A stretch of 64,000 bases of DNA from contig NZ_QFFG01000001.1 of assembly GCF_003129485.1 (NCBI RefSeq), positions 744,001 to 808,000 on the forward strand, given 5' to 3'. The translations under genes and the position numbers were made by a program. Below the pieces are notes generated by a model. It did no database searches. It had not been told where the DNA came from and saw only the letters and a program-made list of their open reading frames with translations. This document shows, in pieces, positions 49,856 to 58,740 of this stretch. Each line of letters opens with the position of its first letter. The stretch's first letter is position 1. The stretch is from Polaribacter aquimarinus (GTDB lineage: Bacteria; Bacteroidota; Bacteroidia; Flavobacteriales; Flavobacteriaceae).

Positions 49856-50374
49856 ATGTTAAAATCAATACTTTCTATACTCTTATTGTTTTCAGTTTCT
49901 GTTATTTCTTGTCAAGAAAAAAAAGACCAATTTCCAGATAATGCTCTGGGGATTTACAAAGGAGATTTAATAATTATGTCAACTAAAGGAAAACAAACCA
50001 TACCTATGGAATTTCATTTACAGAAAACCGATTCAGTCCATAAATTTAAGTATGTTTTAGTTTATAATGGTTCTCCTAGAAATTATACTTTAATTGAAAA
50101 AAACAAAGAAAAAGGAATTTTTGAAGTTGATGAAAATAACGGAATTGTACTTCCTACAAAGTATGTAGATAATATTTTATACAGTTTCTTTGAAGTGCAA
50201 GGTAATTTTTTAAGCTCTCGTTTACACTTTAAAAAAGATACTTTAAATTTTGAAATTTTATTCACTAAAACCAAAAACAAAGTCACTTCAGGTGGGCTCT
50301 CTAAAGAAATACCAACGGTTTACGGTTACCCCATTAGTACAGTACAAAAAGCAATCTTAAAAAAACAGAAATAA
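49856..50374 (+). CDS. Lipoprotein of unknown function
   Basis: 172 residues. Lipoprotein signal with C19 (SVISC). The mature part (GIYKGDLIIMSTKGKQTIPMEFHL, then TDSVHKFKYVLVYNG, and FEVQGNFLSSRLHF) reads like a small beta-sheet, lipocalin-like domain. I do not recognise a named family. Its stop codon directly abuts the convergent rlmN stop codon. Confidence 0.8.
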   Translation: MLKSILSILLLFSVSVISCQEKKDQFPDNALGIYKGDLIIMSTKGKQTIPMEFHLQKTDSVHKFKYVLVYNGSPRNYTLIEKNKEKGIFEVDENNGIVLPTKYVDNILYSFFEVQGNFLSSRLHFKKDTLNFEILFTKTKNKVTSGGLSKEIPTVYGYPISTVQKAILKKQK

Positions 50375-51415
50375 TTAAGACTTATTTGCCAATTGCCCGC
50401 AAGCAGCATCAATATCTTTACCTCTACTTCTTCTTACATTTACTGTAATATCGTGCATTTCTAAATTAGAAATGTAATTATTTATTGCAGCATTACTTGC
50501 TTGTTGAAATTCGCCATCATCTATAGGATTGTATTCTATTAAATTAACTTTACAAGGCACATATTTACAAAAATCAACTAAAGCTTTTATGTCTTCTTTT
50601 CTGTCGTTAATTCCATCCCAAACCACATATTCGTAAGTAATTGCACGTTTTGTTTTTGCGTACCAATACTCTAAAGATTCTTTTAAATCTTTTAATGGAA
50701 AGTTTGTGTTAAAAGGCATTATTGATGTTCTAACTTCGTCTATTGCTGAATGTAAAGAAACAGCCAAATTGAATTTTACTTCTTCATCAGCCATTTTTTT
50801 AATCATTTTAGGCACACCAGATGTAGAAACAGTTATTCTTTTTGATGACATCCCTAAACCCTCTGGAGATGTTATCATCTCTATAGATTTTAATACATTT
50901 TTATAATTCATTAAAGGTTCTCCCATTCCCATAAAAACAATATTGGTCAACTTTTTATTGTGATATAATCTACTTTGTTTGTCGATAACCACAACTTGAT
51001 CATAAATTTCATCTGGGTTTAAGTTACGCATTCTTTTTAAACGAGCTGTTGCACAGAACTTACAATCTAAGCTACAACCTACTTGACTAGAAACGCAAGC
51101 GGTGGTTCTCTTTTCTGTTGGAATTAAAACAGATTCTACCACCAAACCATCGTGCAATTTAATTCCGTTTTTTATGGTGCCATCATTACTTTTTTGCATC
51201 GAATCTACTTTTATATGATTGATGACAAAATTTTCTTCCAACATTTCTCTGGTTTCTTTAGAGATGTTGGTCATCGCTTCAAAAGTATGCAAAGACTTGT
51301 TCCAAAGCCACTCATAAACTTGGTTTCCACGAAAAGCCTTGTCACCATTTTTTACAAAAAAATCGCGTAATTGGGCTTTACTTAATGCTCTTATGTCTTT
51401 CTTTTTTGATTTCAT
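50375..51415 (-). CDS. rlmN: 23S rRNA (adenine-2503-C2)-methyltransferase
   Basis: 346 residues. A radical SAM enzyme that methylates A2503 of 23S rRNA (and A37 of some tRNAs). The cluster motif is CSLDCKFC (CxxxCxxC); other signatures are the N-terminal HhH-like KGNQVYEWLW, GMGEPLMNY, STSGVP, and ACGQL with the methylated Cys near the C-terminus. Length and motifs are complete. It lies downstream of queA, separated by a terminator hairpin and repeat-like sequence. Confidence 0.97.
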   Translation of the reverse strand: MKSKKKDIRALSKAQLRDFFVKNGDKAFRGNQVYEWLWNKSLHTFEAMTNISKETREMLEENFVINHIKVDSMQKSNDGTIKNGIKLHDGLVVESVLIPTEKRTTACVSSQVGCSLDCKFCATARLKRMRNLNPDEIYDQVVVIDKQSRLYHNKKLTNIVFMGMGEPLMNYKNVLKSIEMITSPEGLGMSSKRITVSTSGVPKMIKKMADEEVKFNLAVSLHSAIDEVRTSIMPFNTNFPLKDLKESLEYWYAKTKRAITYEYVVWDGINDRKEDIKALVDFCKYVPCKVNLIEYNPIDDGEFQQASNAAINNYISNLEMHDITVNVRRSRGKDIDAACGQLANKS

Positions 51416-51453
51416 TTATGCTGAACTTGATTCAGTATCTTTTGCAAAAATAC

Positions 51454-51482
51454 AAAACCTCGCAATAAACTTGCGAGGTTTT
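51454..51482 (-). terminator. Intrinsic terminator after queA
   Basis: AAAACCTCGCAA (51454-51465) pairs with TTGCGAGGTTTT (51471-51482) around a 5-nt loop; on the minus strand T-rich sequence follows. Confidence 0.8.
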
Positions 51483-51505
51483 AGAGTTTCAATATTGGTA
51501 TCAAA

Positions 51506-52555
51506 TTATATGATTAACATAGCATCTCCATAAGAAGAGAATCTATATTTTTCTTTTACTGCTACTTTATAAGCTTCCATTAAAAAATCATATCCAGCAA
51601 ATGCTGCGGCTTGCATCATTAAAGTAGATTTTGGCAAATGAAAATTAGTAATCATTGCATTGGCAATACTAAAATCGTAAGGAGGAAAAATAAACTTGTT
51701 GGTCCAACCTTCGTAAGCATTTAATTGCTGATTAGAAGAAACTGAAGATTCTATAGTTCTCATTACCGTTGTACCTACTGCACAAACTTTTCTTTTCTCT
51801 GCTTTGGCTTTATTTATCTTTTCTGCAGATGCTGCAGGAATAATAATTTGTTCAGAATCCATTTTATGCTTAGACAAATCTTCTACTTCTACAGGACTAA
51901 ATGTACCTAAACCTACATGCAAAGTAGTTTCTGCAAAATCTACCCCTTTAATTTCTAAACGTTTTAATAAGTGTTTAGAAAAATGTAATCCTGCTGTAGG
52001 AGCTGCAACTGCACCTTCATGCTTTGCATAAATGGTTTGGTATCGTTCTTCATCTTCTGGCTCTACAGCTCTATTAATAGCTTTAGGCAATGGCGTTTCA
52101 CCAAGTTCTACTAATTTTGTTCTAAATTCCTCATAAGAACCATCAAACAAAAAACGTAAAGTTCTTCCTCTAGAAGTTGTATTGTCTATTACCTCGGCTA
52201 CCAGGCTATCGTCTTCGCCAAAAAACAACTTATTTCCTATTCTTATTTTTCTTGCAGGATCTACCAAAACATCCCATAATCTATTTTCTGCATTAAGTTC
52301 TCTTAATAAAAAAACTTCGATTCTTGCACCCGTTTTTTCTTTATTACCATACATTCTAGCAGGAAAAACCTTGGTATTATTCAACATCATGATATCACCT
52401 TCATCAAAGTAATTAATAACGTCTTTAAAAAGTTTGTGTTCTATGGTGCCTTCTTTTCTATTTAATACCATTAAACGAGACTCATCTCTGTGTTCTACTG
52501 GGTACTGTGCTAATAATTCTTCTGGTAAGTCAAATTCAAAATTCGATAATTTCAT
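51506..52555 (-). CDS. queA: tRNA preQ1(34) S-adenosylmethionine ribosyltransferase-isomerase
   Basis: 349 residues. QueA transfers and rearranges the ribosyl part of SAM onto preQ1 in tRNA, making epoxyqueuosine. Signatures: [23 protein letters not shown] at the N-terminus, [37 protein letters not shown] and [13 protein letters not shown]. The gene lies between aroA (upstream) and rlmN (downstream) on the same strand, with a terminator after it. A YhhQ-type transporter gene at 16 kb suggests that queuosine precursor may be imported. Confidence 0.98.
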   Translation of the reverse strand: MKLSNFEFDLPEELLAQYPVEHRDESRLMVLNRKEGTIEHKLFKDVINYFDEGDIMMLNNTKVFPARMYGNKEKTGARIEVFLLRELNAENRLWDVLVDPARKIRIGNKLFFGEDDSLVAEVIDNTTSRGRTLRFLFDGSYEEFRTKLVELGETPLPKAINRAVEPEDEERYQTIYAKHEGAVAAPTAGLHFSKHLLKRLEIKGVDFAETTLHVGLGTFSPVEVEDLSKHKMDSEQIIIPAASAEKINKAKAEKRKVCAVGTTVMRTIESSVSSNQQLNAYEGWTNKFIFPPYDFSIANAMITNFHLPKSTLMMQAAAFAGYDFLMEAYKVAVKEKYRFSSYGDAMLII

Positions 52556-52603
52556 ACGTATATTTCTTATAAAGGCAGCAAATATACGATATCGAAATAG
52601 GCG

Positions 52604-52621
52604 TTGTCAAGTGTTTGACAA
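52604..52621. repeat. Inverted repeat between aroA and queA
   Basis: TTGTCAA (52604-52610) and TTGACAA (52615-52621) with GTGT between them. It is a short hairpin or protein site, 49 nt before the queA start and close to the aroA stop. The half-sites are the same as in the palindrome at 47216-47235 but in the opposite order. Confidence 0.4.
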
Positions 52622-52627
52622 GATAAT

Positions 52628-53857
52628 TTAGAGTTTATCTATTTTAATACCAATTTGTTGCATGTCTTCCCAAAATTTTTGGTATGATTTTGTAACAACT
52701 TCAGCGTCTAAAATTTTTATTGGAACTCGTAAAGCTAAAGGTGCAAATGCCATTGCCATTCTATGGTCGTTATAGGTCTCTATAGCAATATTTTTATTGA
52801 TTTCTGATGATTTCTCTAAATGCAAACTTTTATCAGTTACAGAAATTGATGCTCCTAATTTGGTTAACTCATTTTGTAATGCTACTAACCTGTCTGTTTC
52901 CTTTATTTTTAGGGTATGCAAGCCAATTAAATCACACGAAATCCCTTCAGAAAAACAAGTAACTGCAATTGTCTGTGCAATATCTGGAGCATTTTTTAAG
53001 TCTAACCTTAACACTTCTTTTTTAGTTTCACTTTCCTTTTTTAAAGTGATAAAATGCTTGCCAAAAGTGGTAGAAACCCCAAAGTGTTTATAGATTTCAG
53101 ACAAACAAGAATCTCCCTGTAAACTTTCTTTTTTGTAAGCCGACAATTGTATAGTAGACCCAATTTCTGATAACGCAACAATTGAGTAAAAATAACTAGC
53201 AGAAGACCAATCGGATTCTACTACTACAATTTGATTTTTTATGGTTTTCTTTGGTTGTACTTTTATAATATTATCTTCAAAACTAGTTTCAATTCCTAAT
53301 TGATTTAGTAAACTCAATGTCATATTTATATATGGAATTGACGTTATTTTACCAACCAACTCCACTTCTAAACCATTTTCTAATTTTGACGCAATTAATA
53401 ATAATGAGGAAATATATTGGCTGCTTACATTTCCGTTTATGGAAACTTGATTTTTGGTAATTTTTTTTCCTTTAATTCTTATTGGAGGATAACCTACTTT
53501 CTCTTTGTAAGAAATTTCTGCTCCTAAATCTTTTAACGCATTTACTAAAATCTCGATAGGCCTGTTTTGCATTCTTTCAGAACCAGTTAAAACCACTTCT
53601 CTATTTTCTTTTACAGCAAAATAAGAAGTTAAAAATCGCATTGCTGTTCCTGCATGACCAATATTTACAACTTCTTCTTTTGTAGAAAGCGCGTGTTGCA
53701 TGTGAACAGAATCATCCGAATCTGATAAATTTTCAATTTTAATTTCTGGAAATAAGGTTTGAAGAATTAACAATCTATTCGATTCACTCTTAGAACCAGA
53801 AATGGTAATTTCTTCACTTATTTTTTTATCCGCTAAAACATTTAACAATATGTCCAT
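52628..53857 (-). CDS. aroA: 3-phosphoshikimate 1-carboxyvinyltransferase (EPSP synthase)
   Basis: 409 residues, a little shorter than the usual 427. It joins shikimate-3-phosphate and phosphoenolpyruvate in aromatic amino acid synthesis. Signatures: ISGSKSESNRLLILQ (PEP/S3P site), GHAGTAMRFLTSYFA (around residue 67-81, the glyphosate-region loop with Ala-Gly-Thr-Ala-Met-Arg), NGNVSSQYISSLLL, ESDWSSASYFYSI, KETDRL and TYNDHRMAMAFAPLA. It heads the minus-strand series aroA-queA; the stop of aroA lies 73 bp upstream of the queA start. Confidence 0.96.
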   Translation of the reverse strand: MDILLNVLADKKISEEITISGSKSESNRLLILQTLFPEIKIENLSDSDDSVHMQHALSTKEEVVNIGHAGTAMRFLTSYFAVKENREVVLTGSERMQNRPIEILVNALKDLGAEISYKEKVGYPPIRIKGKKITKNQVSINGNVSSQYISSLLLIASKLENGLEVELVGKITSIPYINMTLSLLNQLGIETSFEDNIIKVQPKKTIKNQIVVVESDWSSASYFYSIVALSEIGSTIQLSAYKKESLQGDSCLSEIYKHFGVSTTFGKHFITLKKESETKKEVLRLDLKNAPDIAQTIAVTCFSEGISCDLIGLHTLKIKETDRLVALQNELTKLGASISVTDKSLHLEKSSEINKNIAIETYNDHRMAMAFAPLALRVPIKILDAEVVTKSYQKFWEDMQQIGIKIDKL

Positions 53858-53913
53858 TCTAAAAATTGATTTTAATTCTTACTTTTAGTGTTCTAATCAA
53901 CAACTTACCAACA

Positions 53914-56900
53914 ATGAAAAAATTATTTTTTCTGGCGATTTGTGTCTTTTTAGCAACAAACGCCAAAGTTAATGCACAAAAAAAATCTACCAAAGTTTCT
54001 GACGAATATTTTAGCGCACTAAAATGGAGAAATATTGGCCCTTTTAGAGGCGGAAGAAGTGCTGCTGTTACAGGTGTTTCTGGAAAAGCAAATCTTTTTT
54101 ATATGGGATCGACTGGTGGTGGAGTTTGGAAAACTACTGATGCGGGTGGTACTTGGCAGAATATTTCTGATGGTTTTTTTGGAGGGTCTGTAGGTGCTGT
54201 TGCAGTTTCTGAATCTGATAATAACGTAATTTATGTTGGAATGGGGGAAAAAACAGTTCGTGGAAATGTTTCTTCTGGTGATGGAATTTGGAAATCTGAA
54301 AACGCAGGAAAGACTTGGCGTCACATTGGTTTAAAAAATGCTAGACACATCCCTAGAATGAGAATTCATCCTAAAAATCCAGATGTTGTTTATGCTGGTG
54401 TTTTAGGTGATTTATACAAACCATCTCAAGAAAGAGGTGTTTACAAATCTACTGATGGAGGTAAAACTTGGCGTAAAGTTCTATTTTCTAATGAAAATGC
54501 TGGAGTAATCGATTTAATTATCGACCCTAATAATCCAAGAATTTTATTTGCTACAACTTGGAACGTAAGAAGAACCCCTTATAGTTTATCTTCTGGTGGT
54601 GATGGTTCTGCGCTGTGGAAAAGTACAGATTCTGGAGAAACTTGGACTAATATTTCTAAAAATAAAGGTTTACCAAATGGAATTTGGGGAATTAGCGGAG
54701 TAACAGTTTCGCCTGTAAATTCTGATATTGTTTATGCTTTAATAGAAAATAAAAAAGGGGGAGTTTATAAATCTTACGATGCTGGTAAAACATGGAAACT
54801 GATTAACTCTGAACGTAAATTACGTCAAAGAGCTTGGTATTACACTCGTTTGTATGCTGATACTCAAGATGAAGACATTTTGTACGTTTTAAATGTACGT
54901 TATCATAAATCTACAGATGGGGGTAGAACATACAAAACTTATAATGCTCCTCACGGTGATCATCATGATTTATGGATTGCTCCAGAAGATAATCAAAGAA
55001 TGATTATAGGTGATGATGGTGGGGCTCAAATTTCATTTGATGCTGGTGAAAATTGGAGTACTTACATGAATCAACCTACTTCTCAATTTTATAGAGTTAC
55101 TACCGACAATCATTTTCCATATCGAATATTAGCAGCACAACAAGATAACTCTACCGTTCGAATAGCACATCGAACTTCGGGGAGATTTATTACTGAATCA
55201 GATTGGTCATCAACCGCAGGTGGAGAAAGTGCTCATATTGCTGTAGACCCAAATAACAATGATATTGTTTACGGTGGAAGCTATGGAGGATTATTAACGA
55301 GAGTAAATCATAAAACCAACGAAGTGAGAGCTATTAACGTTTGGCCAGATGACCCTATGGGACATGGTGCAGAAGATTTTAAATATCGCTTTCAGTGGAA
55401 CTTCCCAATTTTCTTTTCACCAAATAATAAAAAGAGATTGTATGCGGCTTCTAATCATTTGCACATTTCTGAAAATGAAGGGCAATCTTGGAAAGTAATC
55501 AGTCCAGATTTAACAAGAAACGATCCCAAAACCCTTGGTCCATCTGGTGGTCCAATTACAAAAGACAACACTGGAGTGGAATATTATGGAACTATTTTCG
55601 CAGCAACAGAGTCTGCTTTAGAACCCGGTTTAATTTGGACAGGTTCTGATGATGGTTTAGTTCACATCAGTAAAAATAATGGACAAACTTGGACTAATGT
55701 AACTCCAAAAAAAATGCCTGAATGGATGATGATTAATTGCATAGAAGTTCATCCTTTTGACAAAGGGAGTGCTTACATAGTTGGCACCAAATATAAAACA
55801 GGAGATTATAAACCATACATCTACAAAACTGAAAATTATGGAAAATCTTGGAAACAAATTACCAACGGAATTGGTGAAGAGGATTTTACAAGGGCTTTAA
55901 GAGCAGATCCAAAAAGAAAAGGATTATTATATGCTGGTACAGAAAGAGGTATGTATATTTCTTTTGATGATGGTAAAAACTGGCAAACTTTTAAACAAAA
56001 TTTACCTATTGTACCCATTACAGATTTAGCCATTAAAAACGATAATTTAATTGCTGCAACTCAAGGTCGTTCGCTGTGGATTATTGATGATTTAACGCCT
56101 TTGCATCAATTAAATGCATCAACACTTAAACAAGATGTTGTTCTATACAAACCAAAAGATGCTTATAACATGAGTGGTGGTAGAGGAAGAACTTCTAGAA
56201 CTTTGGGAACCAACCATCCTGGAGGTGTTGCTATCAATTATTTTATCAAAGAAAAAACAGAAAAAGATGTGGTAGCATTAGCTATTTATGATGCCAATGA
56301 TAATCTCATCAAAAAATACTCTACAAAACCAGACAAAGAAAAAAAGGAAGAAAAACTAAAAGTTGAAGATGGTAATAATATTTTTTATTGGAATATGATG
56401 TACCCTGGAGCAGAGTCTGTAAAAGGAATGATTTTATGGTGGGCCTCTTTGGGTGGACCAATGGCTTTACCCGGAACTTACAAAGTAGAATTATCTGTGA
56501 ATAACAAAAAAATGAGTCAGCAATTTTCTATATTAAGAAATCCTATTTCTGAAGCAAATGTTGCTGATATGAAAGCGCAGTTTAATTTTATCAATGACAT
56601 CAATAAAAAGATGACAGAAATTCATAAAGCGTTAAAAAATGTAAAGAAAATTCGTTCTCAAGTTGGTTTGTTAAAGAAATCTATAAAAGATAAAAAGAAA
56701 CACAAAGCTTTATTAGATTATGCTGAAACTTTGGTAAAAGATATGACAAAAATTGAAGAGACTTTGTATCAAACAAAATCTAAAAGTGGGCAAGATCCAT
56801 TAAATTTCCCGATTCGTTTAAACAACAAATTGGGGCATTTAAACTCATTAACTCGAATTGGAAACTATGCTCCTACACAACAAGCTATTGATTTTAAAAA

Positions 56901-57021
56901 TGAAATCACAAAAGATATTGATGCAGAATTGAGCAAACTTTACCTGATTTTTAATATTCGAGTAAAAGAATTGAATAAAAAAGTGAAAGAAAGTAATATT
57001 GATTTAATTCAGTTAGATTAA
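53914..57021 (+). CDS. Large Asp-box (BNR/VPS10-sortilin-like) exoprotein
   Basis: 1035 residues from ATG 53914; an upstream in-frame ATG lacks a signal peptide. Signal peptide of about 22 residues (ending VNAQ). Residues 30-740 form two beta-propellers with at least eleven Asp-box motifs of the SxDxGxTW type (TTDAGGTW, STDGGKTW, STDSGETW, SYDAGKTW, SENEGQSW, SKNNGQTW and others). A C-terminal helical part (about 880-1030) is Lys-rich. The family is annotated as glycosyl hydrolase or sortilin-like, but I see no catalytic residues; binding or protein-sorting roles are possible. No T9SS sorting domain at the end, so probably periplasmic. Confidence 0.88.
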   Translation: MKKLFFLAICVFLATNAKVNAQKKSTKVSDEYFSALKWRNIGPFRGGRSAAVTGVSGKANLFYMGSTGGGVWKTTDAGGTWQNISDGFFGGSVGAVAVSESDNNVIYVGMGEKTVRGNVSSGDGIWKSENAGKTWRHIGLKNARHIPRMRIHPKNPDVVYAGVLGDLYKPSQERGVYKSTDGGKTWRKVLFSNENAGVIDLIIDPNNPRILFATTWNVRRTPYSLSSGGDGSALWKSTDSGETWTNISKNKGLPNGIWGISGVTVSPVNSDIVYALIENKKGGVYKSYDAGKTWKLINSERKLRQRAWYYTRLYADTQDEDILYVLNVRYHKSTDGGRTYKTYNAPHGDHHDLWIAPEDNQRMIIGDDGGAQISFDAGENWSTYMNQPTSQFYRVTTDNHFPYRILAAQQDNSTVRIAHRTSGRFITESDWSSTAGGESAHIAVDPNNNDIVYGGSYGGLLTRVNHKTNEVRAINVWPDDPMGHGAEDFKYRFQWNFPIFFSPNNKKRLYAASNHLHISENEGQSWKVISPDLTRNDPKTLGPSGGPITKDNTGVEYYGTIFAATESALEPGLIWTGSDDGLVHISKNNGQTWTNVTPKKMPEWMMINCIEVHPFDKGSAYIVGTKYKTGDYKPYIYKTENYGKSWKQITNGIGEEDFTRALRADPKRKGLLYAGTERGMYISFDDGKNWQTFKQNLPIVPITDLAIKNDNLIAATQGRSLWIIDDLTPLHQLNASTLKQDVVLYKPKDAYNMSGGRGRTSRTLGTNHPGGVAINYFIKEKTEKDVVALAIYDANDNLIKKYSTKPDKEKKEEKLKVEDGNNIFYWNMMYPGAESVKGMILWWASLGGPMALPGTYKVELSVNNKKMSQQFSILRNPISEANVADMKAQFNFINDINKKMTEIHKALKNVKKIRSQVGLLKKSIKDKKKHKALLDYAETLVKDMTKIEETLYQTKSKSGQDPLNFPIRLNNKLGHLNSLTRIGNYAPTQQAIDFKNEITKDIDAELSKLYLIFNIRVKELNKKVKESNIDLIQLD

Positions 57022-57037
57022 TTACATGAATCCAAAA

Positions 57038-57072
57038 AAACCAAGAGCGGCAATATTGTCGCTCTTTTTTTA
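57038..57072 (+). terminator. Intrinsic terminator after the Asp-box gene
   Basis: AAGAGCG (57043-57049) pairs with CGCTCTT (57060-57066), with a partly paired inner loop, followed by T6. Confidence 0.82.
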
Positions 57073-57144
57073 CTTTAATATTTTCTATTCTAAAAATATT
57101 TGATAGATTTACACATTAACCTCTAAATCATAAAATCTTCTCTT

Positions 57145-57756
57145 ATGAAGAAAAAAATTATTTTCGCTAGCATCTTCTTCTTATTAATTACCGTTTCAAG
57201 TCAATTTATTTTTCATCTCGATATTAAACGACAATCTTATGATACAAAAATCATAAATATTTCTGGTAAACAAAGAACTTACAGCCAGCAAATAACAAAG
57301 ATTGCATTGTATGCTAATGAAGTTAAAAACCTTTACAGGTATTATATAGATTTAGATTCTTTATCTACGATTGTAGATGATTTTTCGCAAGACAATTATT
57401 ACCTAAAAAATATTACGTCAAAGAATTACAAAAACGAAACTACTGATGCACTTTTTAAAGAAAATCAAGTGTATTTTAATAAGATTGTAAATGCAGCCAA
57501 TAGAACTATTGACAACCCAGATAGCCAAGAAATCTTCGAGGAATTTGTAACCAAAATCAAAGCCAACGAAGCAAAATTCTCTGCAACGATGGATAATTTA
57601 GTTAACGAATACGAAGCGATTTCTAAAAGAAAATTGGCCGGTTTCAGAAAAATACTAACACTCTACGGAGTGGTAACTGTAGTCTTTTTAATCTTTGTAA
57701 TTTGGTTTATTATTATTCCGCTCTACAAGAAAAGTAAAACACTAGAATCCCATTAA
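57145..57756 (+). CDS. Orphan PilJ-N-type sensor domain membrane protein
   Basis: 203 residues. Two membrane helices (about 5-24 and 172-194) enclose a periplasmic helical domain. IINISGKQRTYSQQITKIAL matches the start of the PilJ/NarX-type sensor domain (type IV pili methyl-accepting transducer N-terminal domain), which in NarX binds nitrate. After the second helix only about ten residues remain, so there is no HAMP, kinase or chemotaxis domain. It must work through another protein, or be a decayed receptor. It overlaps the convergent small membrane protein gene by 4 bp. Confidence 0.75.
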   Translation: MKKKIIFASIFFLLITVSSQFIFHLDIKRQSYDTKIINISGKQRTYSQQITKIALYANEVKNLYRYYIDLDSLSTIVDDFSQDNYYLKNITSKNYKNETTDALFKENQVYFNKIVNAANRTIDNPDSQEIFEEFVTKIKANEAKFSATMDNLVNEYEAISKRKLAGFRKILTLYGVVTVVFLIFVIWFIIIPLYKKSKTLESH

Positions 57757-57974
57757 TTATATTTATTGTTCCATTGTCTTTTCCAGAATTTAATTCCTTT
57801 CATTACAAAGACAAAAAGAATTGCAAAAACCACAGAAGATAAGGTTTGAGCTACTACATTAAATTCTAAATTGATAAAATATTTAATCAAAAATGATATA
57901 ACAAAGTGGAGTAAGGCTAATATAAAAACACCTAAAATTACTTTTTTAGCATTTCCACCATTACTACTAACCAT
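57753..57974 (-). CDS. Small two-helix membrane protein
   Basis: 73 residues with two hydrophobic segments (about 10-30 and 36-59) and basic ends. Unknown family. It overlaps the next upstream small gene by one base, so the pair is translationally coupled. Confidence 0.6.
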   Translation of the reverse strand: MVSSNGGNAKKVILGVFILALLHFVISFLIKYFINLEFNVVAQTLSSVVFAILFVFVMKGIKFWKRQWNNKYN

Positions 57975-58222
57975 TATTTCATATTCTTATTGGTTATATA
58001 AAGACCATAAATAGTACTAAAGACTATCTTAAAACCAAAAAAGTTTTTCCATTTTCCTTCAGCAAAATTGTTTTTGTTCAAGGTTTCGAAATCACCAGAA
58101 AAAATCTCTGAAGAGCTATTTATTAATAAAGAAATAAGTGTTACAATTATAAAAAAAGGAATCGCAACTTTTGCGAAATTTGTCCAAAATATTGGTTGTT
58201 TTATTTTTTCTAAAAAGCTCAT
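57974..58222 (-). CDS. Small membrane protein
   Basis: 82 residues with one hydrophobic helix (about 17-35) and a weaker one near 68-76; amphipathic N-terminus. Unknown family. It follows the MazG-like gene directly (no gap) and overlaps the next gene by one base. Confidence 0.6.
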   Translation of the reverse strand: MSFLEKIKQPIFWTNFAKVAIPFFIIVTLISLLINSSSEIFSGDFETLNKNNFAEGKWKNFFGFKIVFSTIYGLYITNKNMK

Positions 58223-58549
58223 TTATTTTAGTTTTTGATTGTTATGATGACGGTCGTGGTCGCGTTTTGTTTTAATATCTAATTTCTTTTCGAAAGCCTC
58301 TTTTAAATCTACACCTGTTTGATTTGCCAAACATAAAACTACAAAAAGCACATCTGCCAATTCTTCGCCTAAATCTTTATTTTTATCCGATGCTTTTTCA
58401 CTCTGCTCACCATAGCGTCTTGCTATAATTCTAGCAACCTCACCAACTTCTTCTGTTAGTTGCGCCATATTAGTAAGCTCATTAAAATAACGAACTCCAT
58501 GGTTTTTAATCCAATCGTCTACTTGTTTCTGCGCGTTTTGTATGTTCAT
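58223..58549 (-). CDS. MazG-like nucleotide pyrophosphohydrolase
   Basis: 108 residues of the all-alpha NTP-PPase superfamily. Mg2+-binding acidic residues are seen in LTEEVGEVARII (EExxE) and LGEELADVLFVVLCLA (ExxD). The single short domain resembles the MazG/dCTPase-like group that removes pyrophosphate from (d)NTPs and so clears damaged nucleotides. It leads a three-gene group with two tiny membrane proteins; whether these act together is unknown. Confidence 0.9.
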   Translation of the reverse strand: MNIQNAQKQVDDWIKNHGVRYFNELTNMAQLTEEVGEVARIIARRYGEQSEKASDKNKDLGEELADVLFVVLCLANQTGVDLKEAFEKKLDIKTKRDHDRHHNNQKLK

Positions 58550-58740
58550 ATTTCTTTAGTAAAAGGTTCACGAATTAAAAAACAAAGATAACCTTTATGA
58601 AATTATTTAGTTTGTCTCTAAACTAATTTTCTGATAACTTCGCCAACTGCGAATTTTAAACATTTAAATGGTGCATAGGCTTGTTACCATTTTGTATTAT
58701 TACAACGTAACATTTTAAAGATTAATAAATTAAAATAATT

